Below, one piece after another: positions 33,563 through 42,533 of a stretch of 64,000 nucleotides of DNA. The stretch covers positions 62,001 to 126,000 of the forward strand of contig JAWKWX010000006.1 of assembly GCA_041397305.1 (NCBI GenBank), written 5' to 3'. Every line of letters starts with the position of its first letter. Position 1 is the stretch's first letter. The notes beneath the pieces were generated by a model that did not search any database, had not been told where the DNA came from, and was given only the letters and a program-made list of their open reading frames with translations. The DNA comes from TMP-24 sp041397305 (GTDB lineage: Bacteria; Pseudomonadota; Alphaproteobacteria; Rhodobacterales; Rhodobacteraceae). The position numbers and the translations under genes are program-made.

Positions 33563-34177
33563 ATGACCACCGAACTGTTTCAGACTGATCTGCCCGACGG
33601 CCTCGATCTCGGCCCCGTGGTCGCGATCGATACCGAGACGATGGGGCTTGACCCGCGGCGGGACCGTCTGTGTCTCGTCCAGCTGTCGTCTGGCGACGGC
33701 AAGGCCTATCTCGTGCAGATCGCACCGGGGCAGAAGCGGGCGCCGAACCTCGAAAAGCTGCTGAAGAACCGCAAGGTGCTGAAGCTTTTCCATTTCGGCC
33801 GGTTTGACATCGCCGCGCTCAAGGCGGCCTTCGGGGTCACGGCACAGCCGGTCTATTGCACCAAGATCGCCGCGAAGCTGGTGCGGACCTTCACCGATCG
33901 CCACGGGCTGAAGAACCTGCTGCAGGAACTGCTTGGCATCGACATTTCAAAGCAGCAGCAGACCTCGGACTGGGGAGCGGAAAGCTTGAGCGAGGCGCAG
34001 CGAGACTATGCGGCCTCGGACGTTCTCTATCTGCACCGGCTCAAGGCCGAGCTTGACAGGCTTCTCGCCCGCGAGGGTCGCACCGGGCTGGCGCAGGCCT
34101 GTTTCGACTTCCTGCCGCGCCGGGCAGAGCTTGACCTTCTGGGCTGGGGCGACGAGACGGATATTTTCAGGCACTGA
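33563..34177 (+). CDS. rnd: ribonuclease D-type 3'-5' exonuclease
   Basis: A 204-residue DEDDy exonuclease without the C-terminal HRDC domains of E. coli RNase D; the short form is usual in alphaproteobacteria. Exo I is AIDTETMGLDP, Exo II LFHFGRFDIAAL and Exo III DYAASDVLYL, which supplies the Tyr and last Asp. ATG 33563 follows GATGAGAG. The likely role is tRNA 3' maturation or RNA turnover. One base separates its stop from the kdsD ATG, so they form the start of an operon with the lpt genes. Confidence 0.9.
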   Translation: MTTELFQTDLPDGLDLGPVVAIDTETMGLDPRRDRLCLVQLSSGDGKAYLVQIAPGQKRAPNLEKLLKNRKVLKLFHFGRFDIAALKAAFGVTAQPVYCTKIAAKLVRTFTDRHGLKNLLQELLGIDISKQQQTSDWGAESLSEAQRDYAASDVLYLHRLKAELDRLLAREGRTGLAQACFDFLPRRAELDLLGWGDETDIFRH

Positions 34178-34178
34178 C

Positions 34179-35141
34179 ATGACCGGACACGAGATTTTCC
34201 TTACGACCGCCCGCCGCGTGATCGACCTCGAGACGCGCGGGCTCGCGGCGCTCGGCGCCACGCTCGGTCCGTCCTTTGCCGCGGCCGTCGATCTGATCCT
34301 CGCCGCGAAGGGCCGGGTGATCGTGTCGGGCATGGGCAAGTCGGGCCATGTGGGCCGCAAGATCGCCGCGACGCTCGCCTCGACCGGCACGCCCGCGCAA
34401 TATGTCCATCCCGCCGAGGCAAGCCATGGCGATCTCGGCATGATCACCGAGGGCGATGTGGCGCTGGTCCTCTCCAACTCCGGCGAGACGCCCGAGTTGA
34501 GCGATATCATCGCCCATACGCGCCGCTTCGGCATCCCGCTGATCGGCGTGGCGAGCCGCGATCGCTCGACCCTCCTGACCCAGGCCGACGTCGCGATCCT
34601 GCTGCCGCAGGCGGAAGAGGCCTGCGGTACCGGCATCGTGCCCACCACCTCCACGACCATGACGCTGGCGCTCGGCGACGCGCTGGCGGTCGTGCTGATG
34701 GAACATCGGCGCTTCACGCCCGATCACTTCCGCACCTTCCACCCGGGCGGCAAGCTCGGCGCGAAGCTTCTCAAGGTCGCCGATCTGATGCATGTGGGTC
34801 AGGCGATGCCGATCGTCACCGAGACCCTGCCCATGGCCGATGTGCTTTTGGAGATGACCCGGAAGGGGTTTGGCGTCGCGGGTGTCGTGGGCGACCACGG
34901 GCGTCTCATCGGGATCGTCACCGATGGCGACCTGCGCCGGCACATGGACGGACTTCTGAGCCACCGGGCGGGCGAGATCATGACCCGCGCGCCGCGCACG
35001 ATCACGGCCGGATCGCTCGCCGAACAGGCGCTTGTTCTGATGAAGGACCGCAAGATCACCTGCCTGTTCGTGGTGGACGAGACGGGCGCGCCAGAAGGAA
35101 TTCTCAACATCCACGATTGCTTCCGCGCCGGGGTGGTCTGA
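34179..35141 (+). CDS. kdsD: arabinose-5-phosphate isomerase (KdsD/KpsF)
   Basis: A 320-residue enzyme converting ribulose 5-phosphate to arabinose 5-phosphate, the first step of Kdo synthesis. The sugar isomerase (SIS) domain has GMGKSGHVGRKIAATLASTG and the HPAEASHGDLGM active-site segment. Two CBS domains follow from about residue 200 (VADLMHVGQAMP, then GEIMTRAPRTI). ATG 34179 lies one base after the rnd stop. Placement before lptCAB is the usual Gram-negative arrangement of LPS genes. Confidence 0.94.
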   Translation: MTGHEIFLTTARRVIDLETRGLAALGATLGPSFAAAVDLILAAKGRVIVSGMGKSGHVGRKIAATLASTGTPAQYVHPAEASHGDLGMITEGDVALVLSNSGETPELSDIIAHTRRFGIPLIGVASRDRSTLLTQADVAILLPQAEEACGTGIVPTTSTTMTLALGDALAVVLMEHRRFTPDHFRTFHPGGKLGAKLLKVADLMHVGQAMPIVTETLPMADVLLEMTRKGFGVAGVVGDHGRLIGIVTDGDLRRHMDGLLSHRAGEIMTRAPRTITAGSLAEQALVLMKDRKITCLFVVDETGAPEGILNIHDCFRAGVV

Positions 35142-35144
35142 GCC

Positions 35145-35744
35145 ATGGCGGCGGCGCTTTCAGCCTATTCGCGCCTGATCTTCTGGCTGAAGATTGCGCT
35201 GCCGATCCTGGCGCTGGCCATCCTGTCGACGCTTTTCCTCTTCGCCCGCCGCATCGACTTCGAGGGCGCGCTGCCCTACGCCGAGGTCGATATCAACGCG
35301 CTGGCGAACGACCCGCGCCTGACCGCGCCCACCTACGCGACCGTTACGCAAGACGGCACTGCGATCCGCGTGGCGGCAGACAGCGCGCGGCCGGGGCCGA
35401 CACCGAACGACCCCGCAACGGCGGAGAATGTCCTTGCCGTCTACGACTTGCGGGACGGCGGCAAGGTTACCGTCAGCGCCCGCACCGCAACGATGGACGA
35501 GGCCGCGCGGCGGCTGCGTCTGGACGGCGATGTGACGCTTCTGACCGACGACGGCTACGACCTGAGGTCGCAGAGGATGGAGGGGCTGCTGGACCGGACC
35601 GAGATCACGGCCGAGGGCGATGTACGCGGAAAGGCGCCCCTGGGCACGATTTCGTCAGAGAAAGTCAGGATTTCCGGCCCCGCGGGTGAGCAAGTGCTGG
35701 TTTTCAAAGGTGCGGTCCGCCTGATATACAGACCGGAGAACTGA
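35145..35744 (+). CDS. lptC: LPS export ABC transporter periplasmic protein LptC
   Basis: A 199-residue bitopic protein. A single N-terminal membrane anchor (about 12-35, ILALAILSTLFLFARR) is followed by a periplasmic beta-jellyroll (OstA-like) domain. LptC joins the LptB2FG transporter to LptA in the LPS bridge. Three bases separate it from kdsD, and lptA and lptB follow. Sequence conservation in LptC is low, so context carries much of the call. Confidence 0.88.
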   Translation: MAAALSAYSRLIFWLKIALPILALAILSTLFLFARRIDFEGALPYAEVDINALANDPRLTAPTYATVTQDGTAIRVAADSARPGPTPNDPATAENVLAVYDLRDGGKVTVSARTATMDEAARRLRLDGDVTLLTDDGYDLRSQRMEGLLDRTEITAEGDVRGKAPLGTISSEKVRISGPAGEQVLVFKGAVRLIYRPEN

Positions 35745-35753
35745 AGGGTCACG

Positions 35754-36260
35754 ATGCGACAATTGCTTTTCGCTGCGGTCTGCGCGCTGGCGGTGTTTCC
35801 GGCGGTGGGCGGAAGCTTGGCACAGACCCAGGGCGGTGCGCCTGTGGCCTTCTCCGGCCTCAAGGGCGAGGCGGGCAAGCCGGTCGAGATCACCGCCGAT
35901 GTCCTTGAGGTCAGCCAGAAGGACAATCAGGCGATCTTCAAGGGCAATGTGCTGGTCGTTCAGGGCGAGCTTCGCCTGTCGTCGGACCAACTGACCGTCG
36001 AATATGTCGAAGGCGACCGGACCAAGATCGACCGGCTGATCGCCGAGGGCAATGTGCTCCTGTCGACCGCCGTCGAGGCGGCCAAGGCCGAGCACGGCAT
36101 CTATTTCCTCGCGACGCGGGACCTCGAGCTGACCGGAAATGTCGTCCTGACCCAGAACGGCGACATGATGGCCGGCGAGAAGCTTACGGTCGATATCGAT
36201 GCGGGAACCGGCCGCATGCAGGGGCGCGTGAAGACGATCCTGCAACCGGCGGGAAACTGA
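35754..36260 (+). CDS. lptA: LPS transport periplasmic protein LptA
   Basis: A 168-residue protein with a signal peptide (MRQLLFAAVCALAVFPAVGG, cleaved near the following SLAQ) and an OstA-like beta-jellyroll. Typical segments are PVEITADVLEVSQKDNQAIF and GNVVLTQNGDMMAGEKL. LptA polymerises across the periplasm and carries LPS from LptC to LptD. It sits between lptC and lptB, with one base between its stop and the lptB ATG. Confidence 0.92.
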   Translation: MRQLLFAAVCALAVFPAVGGSLAQTQGGAPVAFSGLKGEAGKPVEITADVLEVSQKDNQAIFKGNVLVVQGELRLSSDQLTVEYVEGDRTKIDRLIAEGNVLLSTAVEAAKAEHGIYFLATRDLELTGNVVLTQNGDMMAGEKLTVDIDAGTGRMQGRVKTILQPAGN

Positions 36261-36261
36261 C

Positions 36262-37023
36262 ATGGGAGCGCCACCGACCCTCACTCTCGCCGAAGGTGGT
36301 CAGGGGCTGAAAATCCGCCATCTTAGGAAGAGCTACCGCCGCCGCCCGGTGATCCGCGATGTGTCGATGGATCTCGCGCGTGGCGAGGTGGTGGCGCTGC
36401 TCGGCCCGAACGGATCGGGCAAGACCACGTGCTTTTACAACATCGCCGGCCTGATCACGCCCGACGCGGGCCAGGTCATGATCGACGGGCAGGAAGTGAC
36501 GGGCCTGCCCATGTACCGTCGGGCGCGCCTCGGCATCGGCTATCTGCCGCAGGAAGTGTCGATCTTCCGCGGCCTGTCGGTCGAGGACAATATCCTCGCG
36601 GTGCTGGAGATCGCCGAGACCGACCCCCACAAGCGCCGCGAGCGGCTTGAGGAGCTTTTGTCGGACTTCTCGGTGGAACATCTGCGCCGCGCGCCCGCGA
36701 TGGCACTGTCGGGTGGCGAACGGCGGCGGGTCGAGATTGCGCGCTGTCTGGCGGCGGACCCGAAATATCTGCTTCTGGACGAACCGTTCGCCGGGGTCGA
36801 TCCGATCTCTGTCGGCGATATCCGCACGCTGGTCCATGACCTGAAGGAACGCGGGATCGGCGTCCTGATCACCGATCACAATGTCCGCGAGACGCTGGAG
36901 ATCGTCGACCGCGCCTATATCCTTCATGACGGCGTGGTGCTGATGAGCGGCACCGCCGACGAGGTGGTGCGTGACGAGAATGTCCGGCGCGTCTACCTCG
37001 GGCAGAATTTCCGCATCTCCTGA
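36262..37023 (+). CDS. lptB: LPS export ABC transporter ATP-binding protein LptB
   Basis: A 253-residue ABC ATPase with Walker A LLGPNGSGKTTCFYN, Q-loop GYLPQEVSIFRGLSV, signature LSGGERRRVEIARCL and Walker B LLLDEPFAGVDP, and the LptB-typical ITDHNVRETL switch. It powers LPS extraction with LptFG, which are not in this window. In enterobacteria rpoN follows lptB; here hpf follows after 307 bases with no rpoN between. Confidence 0.96.
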   Translation: MGAPPTLTLAEGGQGLKIRHLRKSYRRRPVIRDVSMDLARGEVVALLGPNGSGKTTCFYNIAGLITPDAGQVMIDGQEVTGLPMYRRARLGIGYLPQEVSIFRGLSVEDNILAVLEIAETDPHKRRERLEELLSDFSVEHLRRAPAMALSGGERRRVEIARCLAADPKYLLLDEPFAGVDPISVGDIRTLVHDLKERGIGVLITDHNVRETLEIVDRAYILHDGVVLMSGTADEVVRDENVRRVYLGQNFRIS

Positions 37024-37333
37024 TCGCCGTCGGCCGATTGCCGCTGAAAAATCTTCGCGCGGATTTTTCGGCCGGGCCGTCGCGTCCATCGCCCTTGCCC
37101 CGCCACATTCCCTGCCTATGTCGGAAGGAAGCCGTTGACACAGGTGGCCGAACTGGCGCCAAATATCACAAATGCCCAATCCCACCGCCCTCGTTCGTGC
37201 GACCCATTCGGCCTCGTCCCGAACCGATCGGACCGCACCGGTGCCAGGCATGGATTTCCCGACAACCAGACCTTCCGTACACCCGACCCGCGGTGAACCG
37301 AGGAGGCGCCCTTTTCACGCACAGGAGGCAATG
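37024..37333. other. intergenic region between lptB and hpf
   Basis: 310 bases with no gene I accept. It holds a hairpin at 37046-37069, a perfect TTGACA at 37135-37140 with AAATAT about 20 bases on (a possible but poorly spaced promoter for hpf), and the hpf ribosome site. Confidence 0.5.
37046..37069 (+). terminator. hairpin after lptB, possible terminator
   Basis: GAAAAATC and GATTTTTC form a perfect 8-base stem around an 8-base loop, 22 bases past the lptB stop. The stem is AT-rich and no T tract follows beyond its own arm, so it may be weak. Confidence 0.4.
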
Positions 37334-37909
37334 ATGCGTTATCAGATCAGCGGCAAGCAGATGGATGTGGGCGAGGCCCTGCAGACCCATGTGAAGTCCG
37401 AGCTTGCTGAGACGCTCGAGAAATATGCCCAGCGCCCGACCGATGCGATGATCGTCTTCGCACGCGACGCCAGCACCTATCTGTGCGAGGTGACCGTCCA
37501 TCTCTCGACCGGTCTTCATGTCGCCTCGCGAGGGCAGGCGCACGAAGTCTACGGGGCGTTCGAGACCGCGCGCGAGCGGCTCGACAAGCAGGTACGCCGC
37601 TACAAGCGTCGGCTGCGCGATCATCATCGCGACCGCCGGGCGCCGGTTGAATTCGACGAGGCACCCATGTATGTGCTCGCCGCTGAAGATGAGGCGGACG
37701 AGGCAGAGGGCGCATCGCTGCAACCGATCATCATCGCCGAGACCGAAACGAAGATTCCTTCGCTCTCGGTCGGAGAGGCGGTGATGCAGATGGAACTGGT
37801 GGGTGCGCCGCTTCTTGTCTTCCGCAATGAAAAGCACGGCGGGGTCAATGTCGTCTACCGCCGCGAGGATCGCAACGTTGGCTGGATCGACCCGGCCGGT
37901 CGCAGCTGA
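37334..37909 (+). CDS. hpf: ribosome hibernation promoting factor, long form
   Basis: A 191-residue HPF. The N-terminal S30AE/YfiA domain (MRYQISGKQMDVGEALQTHV, shortened) binds the 30S decoding region. An acidic linker (AAEDEADEAEGAS) and a C-terminal dimerisation domain (EAVMQMELVGAPLLVFRNE) follow, the long form that makes 100S ribosomes. Two ATGs are adjacent (37331, 37334); AGGAGG at 37323-37328 is only two bases from the first, so the second is preferred. ptsN follows 26 bases on. Confidence 0.92.
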   Translation: MRYQISGKQMDVGEALQTHVKSELAETLEKYAQRPTDAMIVFARDASTYLCEVTVHLSTGLHVASRGQAHEVYGAFETARERLDKQVRRYKRRLRDHHRDRRAPVEFDEAPMYVLAAEDEADEAEGASLQPIIIAETETKIPSLSVGEAVMQMELVGAPLLVFRNEKHGGVNVVYRREDRNVGWIDPAGRS

Positions 37910-37935
37910 CGGGCGACCCGACGAGGACAGGTGGA

Positions 37936-38400
37936 ATGGATCTATCGAGCTTCCTGAGCCCGAACGCGGTGCGGGTCATGGCCGGTACGGCAAGCAAGAA
38001 ACGGCTTTTCCAGGACCTGGGCGATATCGCCCAGGCCATCTACGGGCTTGATGCCGACGCCACTTTCGACGCGTTGCAGGAGCGGGAGACGCTTGGCCCG
38101 ACGGGCGTCGGCAACGGCGTGGCGCTGCCGCATGCGCGGCTCGACGGGCTGGAAAAAATGGCCGGGGTCTTCATCCGGCTTGAACGGCCGGTCGATTTCG
38201 ATTCGGTCGACCGCGTGCCGGTCGATCTGATCTTCGCGCTCTTCGCGCCGAAGGATGCGGGCGTTGAACATCTGAAGGCGCTCGCGACCGTCTCGCGCAC
38301 GCTGCGCGAGGAACAGACGCGCATCAAGCTGCGCCAGAACAGCGATCCGGCAGCCCTTCACGCGGTGCTGACCGACCTGCGCTCGATCCAGGCCGCCTGA
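37936..38400 (+). CDS. ptsN: nitrogen PTS enzyme IIA (PtsN)
   Basis: A 154-residue EIIA-Ntr. The phosphorylatable His66 lies in GVGNGVALPHARLDGL, and the later PVDLIFALFAPKDAGVEHL segment is typical. PtsN receives phosphate from the PtsP/NPr chain and regulates potassium and nitrogen-related functions. It follows hpf as in most Proteobacteria; the gene order lptB-hpf-ptsN is kept although rpoN is absent. Convergent with the sulfotransferase. Confidence 0.95.
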   Translation: MDLSSFLSPNAVRVMAGTASKKRLFQDLGDIAQAIYGLDADATFDALQERETLGPTGVGNGVALPHARLDGLEKMAGVFIRLERPVDFDSVDRVPVDLIFALFAPKDAGVEHLKALATVSRTLREEQTRIKLRQNSDPAALHAVLTDLRSIQAA

Positions 38401-38423
38401 CCTCGTTGCCTGACCTCGCCGCC

Positions 38424-39785
38424 TCAGGCCCAGTCGCCGAATCCGAAAGCGAGACAGTCGCGCGCATAGGCCTGACGCGCGGCTGCATTCAGCTCTTCAC
38501 GGTTGCCGAGGGACCGCAACCGCTGCGCCAGCCCGTCGTCCGCCTCGAACCGTTGCATTGAGAGCCCAAGTTCCGCGCAGAGAAAACCAAACGCCGCTGC
38601 CATCCGATCCTCGCGCGCGATGAGGTCGGGCGAGAAGAGCTGCTGGAAGCCCTGAACCATCGCGCTCTGGCTGGCCCAGCCGGGCAGGGTGCGGTGGGCC
38701 GTCTGGCCGTTCACGTTGGCCTTGAGGAACCTCAGGAAGGCCGCGAAGGCCGCCCCCGTCGGCTCCAGTCCGATCTTGTGGACCTTGGCGATCTGCTGGC
38801 GGAGCTCCGCGTCGAACTCCGGGCCAAGGAAGGCCTCGAAAGCAGCGAACGCGCGCGGAAGCGGGTGGCGCAGGATGGTGAAGCGGCGATGATCGGGATG
38901 ACGGCGCATCCAGTCCTTGAGCGTCTTCTGGGTGAAGCCGGTTTCAACCGCACCGAAGGCCGACAGCCAGCGCTCGACCGCCACGCCCGGGCCGCCGGGG
39001 ATCGGCAGGAAGAGAAGCGGCGCCGGGACGGACGCGGTGAATGTCGGCACCTGCGGGCCGCGGCGGGTTTCAAAGCTTGGCACCTGCGACAGGCCGAACG
39101 GGTCGAGCCGCGCGAGGGCCGCAGCCATGTCGCGCGGGTTCGTCACCTTTTCGGCAAGCGGCCCGGGATTTTGCGGCACGATGCTGCGGGTGGGCCGTGC
39201 CGCCTCGGCTTCGACGCCGAGAAACCGGCAAAGTCCGCGGATCACCTCCGCATCGCCAAGATCGTCATAGGTCAGGTGAAAGGCCGTCTGTCCGCTGGCC
39301 TGCAACGCGTGCGTGACCTTTGACCGAAAGGCCGCCAGCGCGTTCAGGTGGGCGTGAAACGCCGCCTCGTCGAAGCGCATCCGCGCCTCTTTCCGGCGGC
39401 CCACATTGCCAAGCTTCCATTGTCCCGTCGCCCGCGCGATGCCGAGGCTGACATAGCTTTCCGCCGGATTGCGGCTGAGCACGATCTTGGCGCACGCCGG
39501 ATCGGCCAGCACGAGATCGAGCGCGCGCGGATCGTGATCGGGAAACAGCCGGAACCCGTTCAAGCCCGGCGCGCGGCGGATCTGGTCGAATAGCAGGGCG
39601 GGGTCTGCATCGCGCGCCGCCATCGTGATGCCAAGGAGTTCCTCCTGCCCGGGAAAGCCCATGAAGACCGGATTGAACGCCTCACCAAGCGAGGTGAGAC
39701 CGGGAACCGCGTTCAGGCTCTCTTCCAGGAAATTCGATCCGGTCCGCATGGCGGCCAGGATCACGAAGCTGGTGAAATGCGCCAT
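38424..39785 (-). CDS. protein with two tandem sulfotransferase-type domains
   Basis: A 453-residue cytoplasmic protein. The first half has the PAPS 5'-phosphosulfate loop (ILAAMRTGSNFLEESLN, about 9-25) and a 3'-phosphate motif IVLSRNPAESYVSLGIA, as in NodH-like and StaR-like sulfotransferases. The second half repeats the logic with LLFLPIPGGPGVAVERWL and FTILRHPLPRAFAAFEAFL, resembling carbohydrate sulfotransferases. In the second loop a Gly-Gly-Pro-Gly replaces the usual Lys-Thr-Ala-Gly, so that half may not bind PAPS. It starts three bases after the GT14 gene, so it is probably the last gene of the glycan operon and sulfates or binds its product. Confidence 0.75.
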   Translation of the reverse strand: MAHFTSFVILAAMRTGSNFLEESLNAVPGLTSLGEAFNPVFMGFPGQEELLGITMAARDADPALLFDQIRRAPGLNGFRLFPDHDPRALDLVLADPACAKIVLSRNPAESYVSLGIARATGQWKLGNVGRRKEARMRFDEAAFHAHLNALAAFRSKVTHALQASGQTAFHLTYDDLGDAEVIRGLCRFLGVEAEAARPTRSIVPQNPGPLAEKVTNPRDMAAALARLDPFGLSQVPSFETRRGPQVPTFTASVPAPLLFLPIPGGPGVAVERWLSAFGAVETGFTQKTLKDWMRRHPDHRRFTILRHPLPRAFAAFEAFLGPEFDAELRQQIAKVHKIGLEPTGAAFAAFLRFLKANVNGQTAHRTLPGWASQSAMVQGFQQLFSPDLIAREDRMAAAFGFLCAELGLSMQRFEADDGLAQRLRSLGNREELNAAARQAYARDCLAFGFGDWA

Positions 39786-39788
39786 TCC

Positions 39789-41486
39789 CTAGCGCACCAG
39801 ATAGGGGCGCCCGCGGGCCGGTCCGCGGGGCGCGTCCCCCAGAACGACCGGAAAGTCGCCGACGAGCGTGGGTTGCATCCCCTGGTTCTTCAGGTTCTGC
39901 AGGAACTGGGGAAAGCCCGACAGATCGACCATGCGCGGCACTTCGCTGATCGAGCGGGGCGCGCGCGGCGCGATCTCGTCGACGATGGCCTGAAGATGCT
40001 CCATCGGGCTTTCGAGGAAATCGGCAAGCGTCCAGATCCGCACCCGCGCCTTCACCTCGGCGGAGCGCAGGAGCGCCAGATGCTGCGTCTCGATCTGCTG
40101 AAGCCGCGCCGCCTCGGCCCGGACCGAAGCGAAGCCCGCCTCGGAGAGATAGAGCGGGATCGTCCAGGCCCCGGAGATGACGGATATCTGGGCATTGGCG
40201 TCGGTGGCGATGAATTCGTTCAGCTCCTGCAGATCGCGCGGGCTGGTCTGGAACGACTGCCGTTCGCCGCGTGTGTTCCACAGAAGGTTGGTGAGGAAGG
40301 CACGCGGATTGTAATCCCGAAGCGCCGCGCAGGACGGCAGGGCGCCTTCGAAGACCGGATGGCCCCCGGCAAATTCGGCGCCCCCCGGCGCGAAGAGATG
40401 GCCGTGCGCGCGGCTACCGGAGGATTTGGTGAGCCAGCTCGGAAAATCCTCGAAGAGGTCGGAAAATCCCTGAAAGACTGAATAGGGTGCGCAGGTCTTG
40501 CCATTCTCGCGGTCGCGCGCCGGGAAGCGGCTTTGCATGTAAAGCCCGGCGCGCCCGTGACGCCGCCGCTCGACCGCGCGGGCGAAGAGCCGGTCGATCT
40601 TGCCCGGCTGCGGTTCGGTGCGGGGCTGGCCTTCGGGCTGGGGCGCGAGGAAGGTCCGGTAGAGCAGGTCCGCCTGCGGCCAGACCTTGCGGGCGACAAA
40701 ACAGTCGGACCGGCGCAGAAGCTGCAGATGGTCGTCGTAGAACGTATGCGGCTTGCCGGTGACGTCGAATTTCGACAGCGTCAGCGACCGGCTTTCGAGC
40801 TTGGTCGAATAAAGCCGCGCGAGTGTCTGGAAATAGCTCTCGTCCGGAATCCAGACCCGGCGGAAATAGCGATCGTAAGCCGCCCGGTGCGGGTCTTCGA
40901 GGATCGAGGACAGGGTGCGGCGGCTGAGGCACCACCATTGCGAGCCCATATGCGGCTCTATCCCCGCGGGGATGCGGCGCTTCATGCCCAGACGCCGCTG
41001 AAGGCGCACATAGCCGTCGAACAGCCGCCGCTGCGTGCGCCAGGCGAAGGGGAAGCGCAGCGTGAACCGTTCCTTCGCCAGCCCGTCGACGATCCAGGGC
41101 ACATCCTCGGTCGTGACGCTTTCGATGAAATCGGTCCGGGGGTGCGCCTCCAGATAGTCGACCAGCTCGCGATGCGGCCGCAGCGGCAGGCAGGAGCCGG
41201 AGGCGAGATAGACATGGCTCACGTCTGCATGGCGGGCGAGCATTTCCTTTGACGCCTCAAGCGTCGCCGCGACGAGGCCGAAAGTTCCCCATTCGCAGGG
41301 GAAACGCCGAGAGAAGCTGACCTGGGGCAGATCCGCCAGCGACTTTTGAAACTCGGCAACGACCGTGTCGGCCACGCGCGCATCGACGTGGACTACGATG
41401 GGAGAGCCGCCCTCCGCCCAGAAGCGCGCCACGTCGGCGGCGCGCCCGAAGGCGGTGTGGCAGAGCATGATCACGCCCACGCTCAT
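39789..41486 (-). CDS. GT14-type (core-2/I-branching) glycosyltransferase with long C-terminal region
   Basis: A 565-residue protein. ATG 41486 overlaps the stop of the upstream gene by four bases and opens directly with MSVGVIMLCHTAFGRAADV; earlier in-frame codons lie inside that gene. The N-terminal half matches bacterial beta-1,6-N-acetylglucosaminyltransferase-like proteins (IVVHVDARV, YLASGSCLPLRPHRELVDYL, GSQWWCLSRRTL, IPDESYFQTL). The C-terminal 280 residues (from about LFARAVERRRHGRAG) are an extra domain of unknown role, perhaps sulfotransferase-like or acceptor binding (VFEGALPSCAALRDYNPR). Part of the polysaccharide operon. Confidence 0.75.
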   Translation of the reverse strand: MSVGVIMLCHTAFGRAADVARFWAEGGSPIVVHVDARVADTVVAEFQKSLADLPQVSFSRRFPCEWGTFGLVAATLEASKEMLARHADVSHVYLASGSCLPLRPHRELVDYLEAHPRTDFIESVTTEDVPWIVDGLAKERFTLRFPFAWRTQRRLFDGYVRLQRRLGMKRRIPAGIEPHMGSQWWCLSRRTLSSILEDPHRAAYDRYFRRVWIPDESYFQTLARLYSTKLESRSLTLSKFDVTGKPHTFYDDHLQLLRRSDCFVARKVWPQADLLYRTFLAPQPEGQPRTEPQPGKIDRLFARAVERRRHGRAGLYMQSRFPARDRENGKTCAPYSVFQGFSDLFEDFPSWLTKSSGSRAHGHLFAPGGAEFAGGHPVFEGALPSCAALRDYNPRAFLTNLLWNTRGERQSFQTSPRDLQELNEFIATDANAQISVISGAWTIPLYLSEAGFASVRAEAARLQQIETQHLALLRSAEVKARVRIWTLADFLESPMEHLQAIVDEIAPRAPRSISEVPRMVDLSGFPQFLQNLKNQGMQPTLVGDFPVVLGDAPRGPARGRPYLVR

Positions 41487-42493
41487 GCCCAACTGCCCTT
41501 CGAGATGAGGCCAAGGATTTCCAGCTGCCGCCAGTTGATGAATTTCTCGCTGAAGGGGCACCAGAAATCGACGGACGCGGCATCATCCGAAGCATAGGCC
41601 CGGTATTCGCGGCTCTGGCCGAAATGTTCCTGACGCTCCGCCTCTTCCCGGACCTTCACCGGGAAGAGCGACAGGAACTTCGCATGCATGAGACAGCCGG
41701 AGGTCATCTCGCCCCCGTCCGTGTCGAAGGTCTGGTTCAGGCTGCGGGGCAGGAGCATGTGGGTGGAATTCACATAAGCGTAAGCCCGGTGCCATTTCAC
41801 CAGCGGGATCTTGTTCAGCGCAGGGGCATTTTCCGGCGCGTCGGCGAAGTAGGTCCGCGCCCGCGGCCCGCCCTGGATCCACAGGTTCCCGTAGAGCGGA
41901 TTGCGCGAGATCGTGTAATTGCCGCTGTCGAAATGATCGGCGATCTCGAACGGGTTCTGGCCCTCGGCATAGATGCGGGCGCCGACCGCCCCCTTGGGAT
42001 ACATGTCCAGCAGCATCGCCGGAAAGGACCGGACGCCGTAGGAATCCAGCCAGTCGGTCAAGGCGCGGATTGGCCGCGTGTCGCAATAGGGATAGGTGAA
42101 GAATTCGTCGACATCGACCGTCAGCGCCCAATGGCCGGTCGCGTGGCGGCGCAAGAGATGGTTCATCCAGTCGATGCCGAACCGCGCCTTCTGATAGCTC
42201 CGGTCGGTCGTCCAGAGCGAGACATCGGGCTGCATCGCCAGATAGTCCGCGGTTCCGTCCTCTGATCCGTTGTCCACGATCAGAAAGTGGTTGATGCCGA
42301 GCGTGCGGTAATAGGCGAGGAAGAAGGGCAGGCGGGGTCGTTCGTTGCGCACCGTCGCAAAAAGCAGGATCGCCTGCCTGCCGAACTGACGGGTGCGGTT
42401 CTTCACGGGCACAAGTTCGCGCCGCTTGCGGTATGCGCGAAAGCGCAGGCGCTTGCGGGTCAGACGCAGACGGTATCTATCCCAGACCCTCAC
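41483..42493 (-). CDS. GT2-like glycosyltransferase (PF13704-type)
   Basis: A 336-residue protein. GTG 42493 was chosen because GGGGA lies upstream and the longer frame would overlap the previous gene with unlikely composition. After a basic N-terminus, the GT-A fold appears as AILLFATVRNERPRLPFFLAYY and FLIVDNGSEDGTADYL, with the metal-binding LTVDVDEFF motif. Such proteins extend capsular or exopolysaccharide chains. It lies 41 bases after the GT4 gene and overlaps the GT14 gene by four bases. Confidence 0.8.
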   Translation of the reverse strand: MRVWDRYRLRLTRKRLRFRAYRKRRELVPVKNRTRQFGRQAILLFATVRNERPRLPFFLAYYRTLGINHFLIVDNGSEDGTADYLAMQPDVSLWTTDRSYQKARFGIDWMNHLLRRHATGHWALTVDVDEFFTYPYCDTRPIRALTDWLDSYGVRSFPAMLLDMYPKGAVGARIYAEGQNPFEIADHFDSGNYTISRNPLYGNLWIQGGPRARTYFADAPENAPALNKIPLVKWHRAYAYVNSTHMLLPRSLNQTFDTDGGEMTSGCLMHAKFLSLFPVKVREEAERQEHFGQSREYRAYASDDAASVDFWCPFSEKFINWRQLEILGLISKGSWA

Positions 42494-42533
42494 TCGATTT
42501 CCCCGGCCCGTCGTTCGTTCAGTGCAACGGCTA

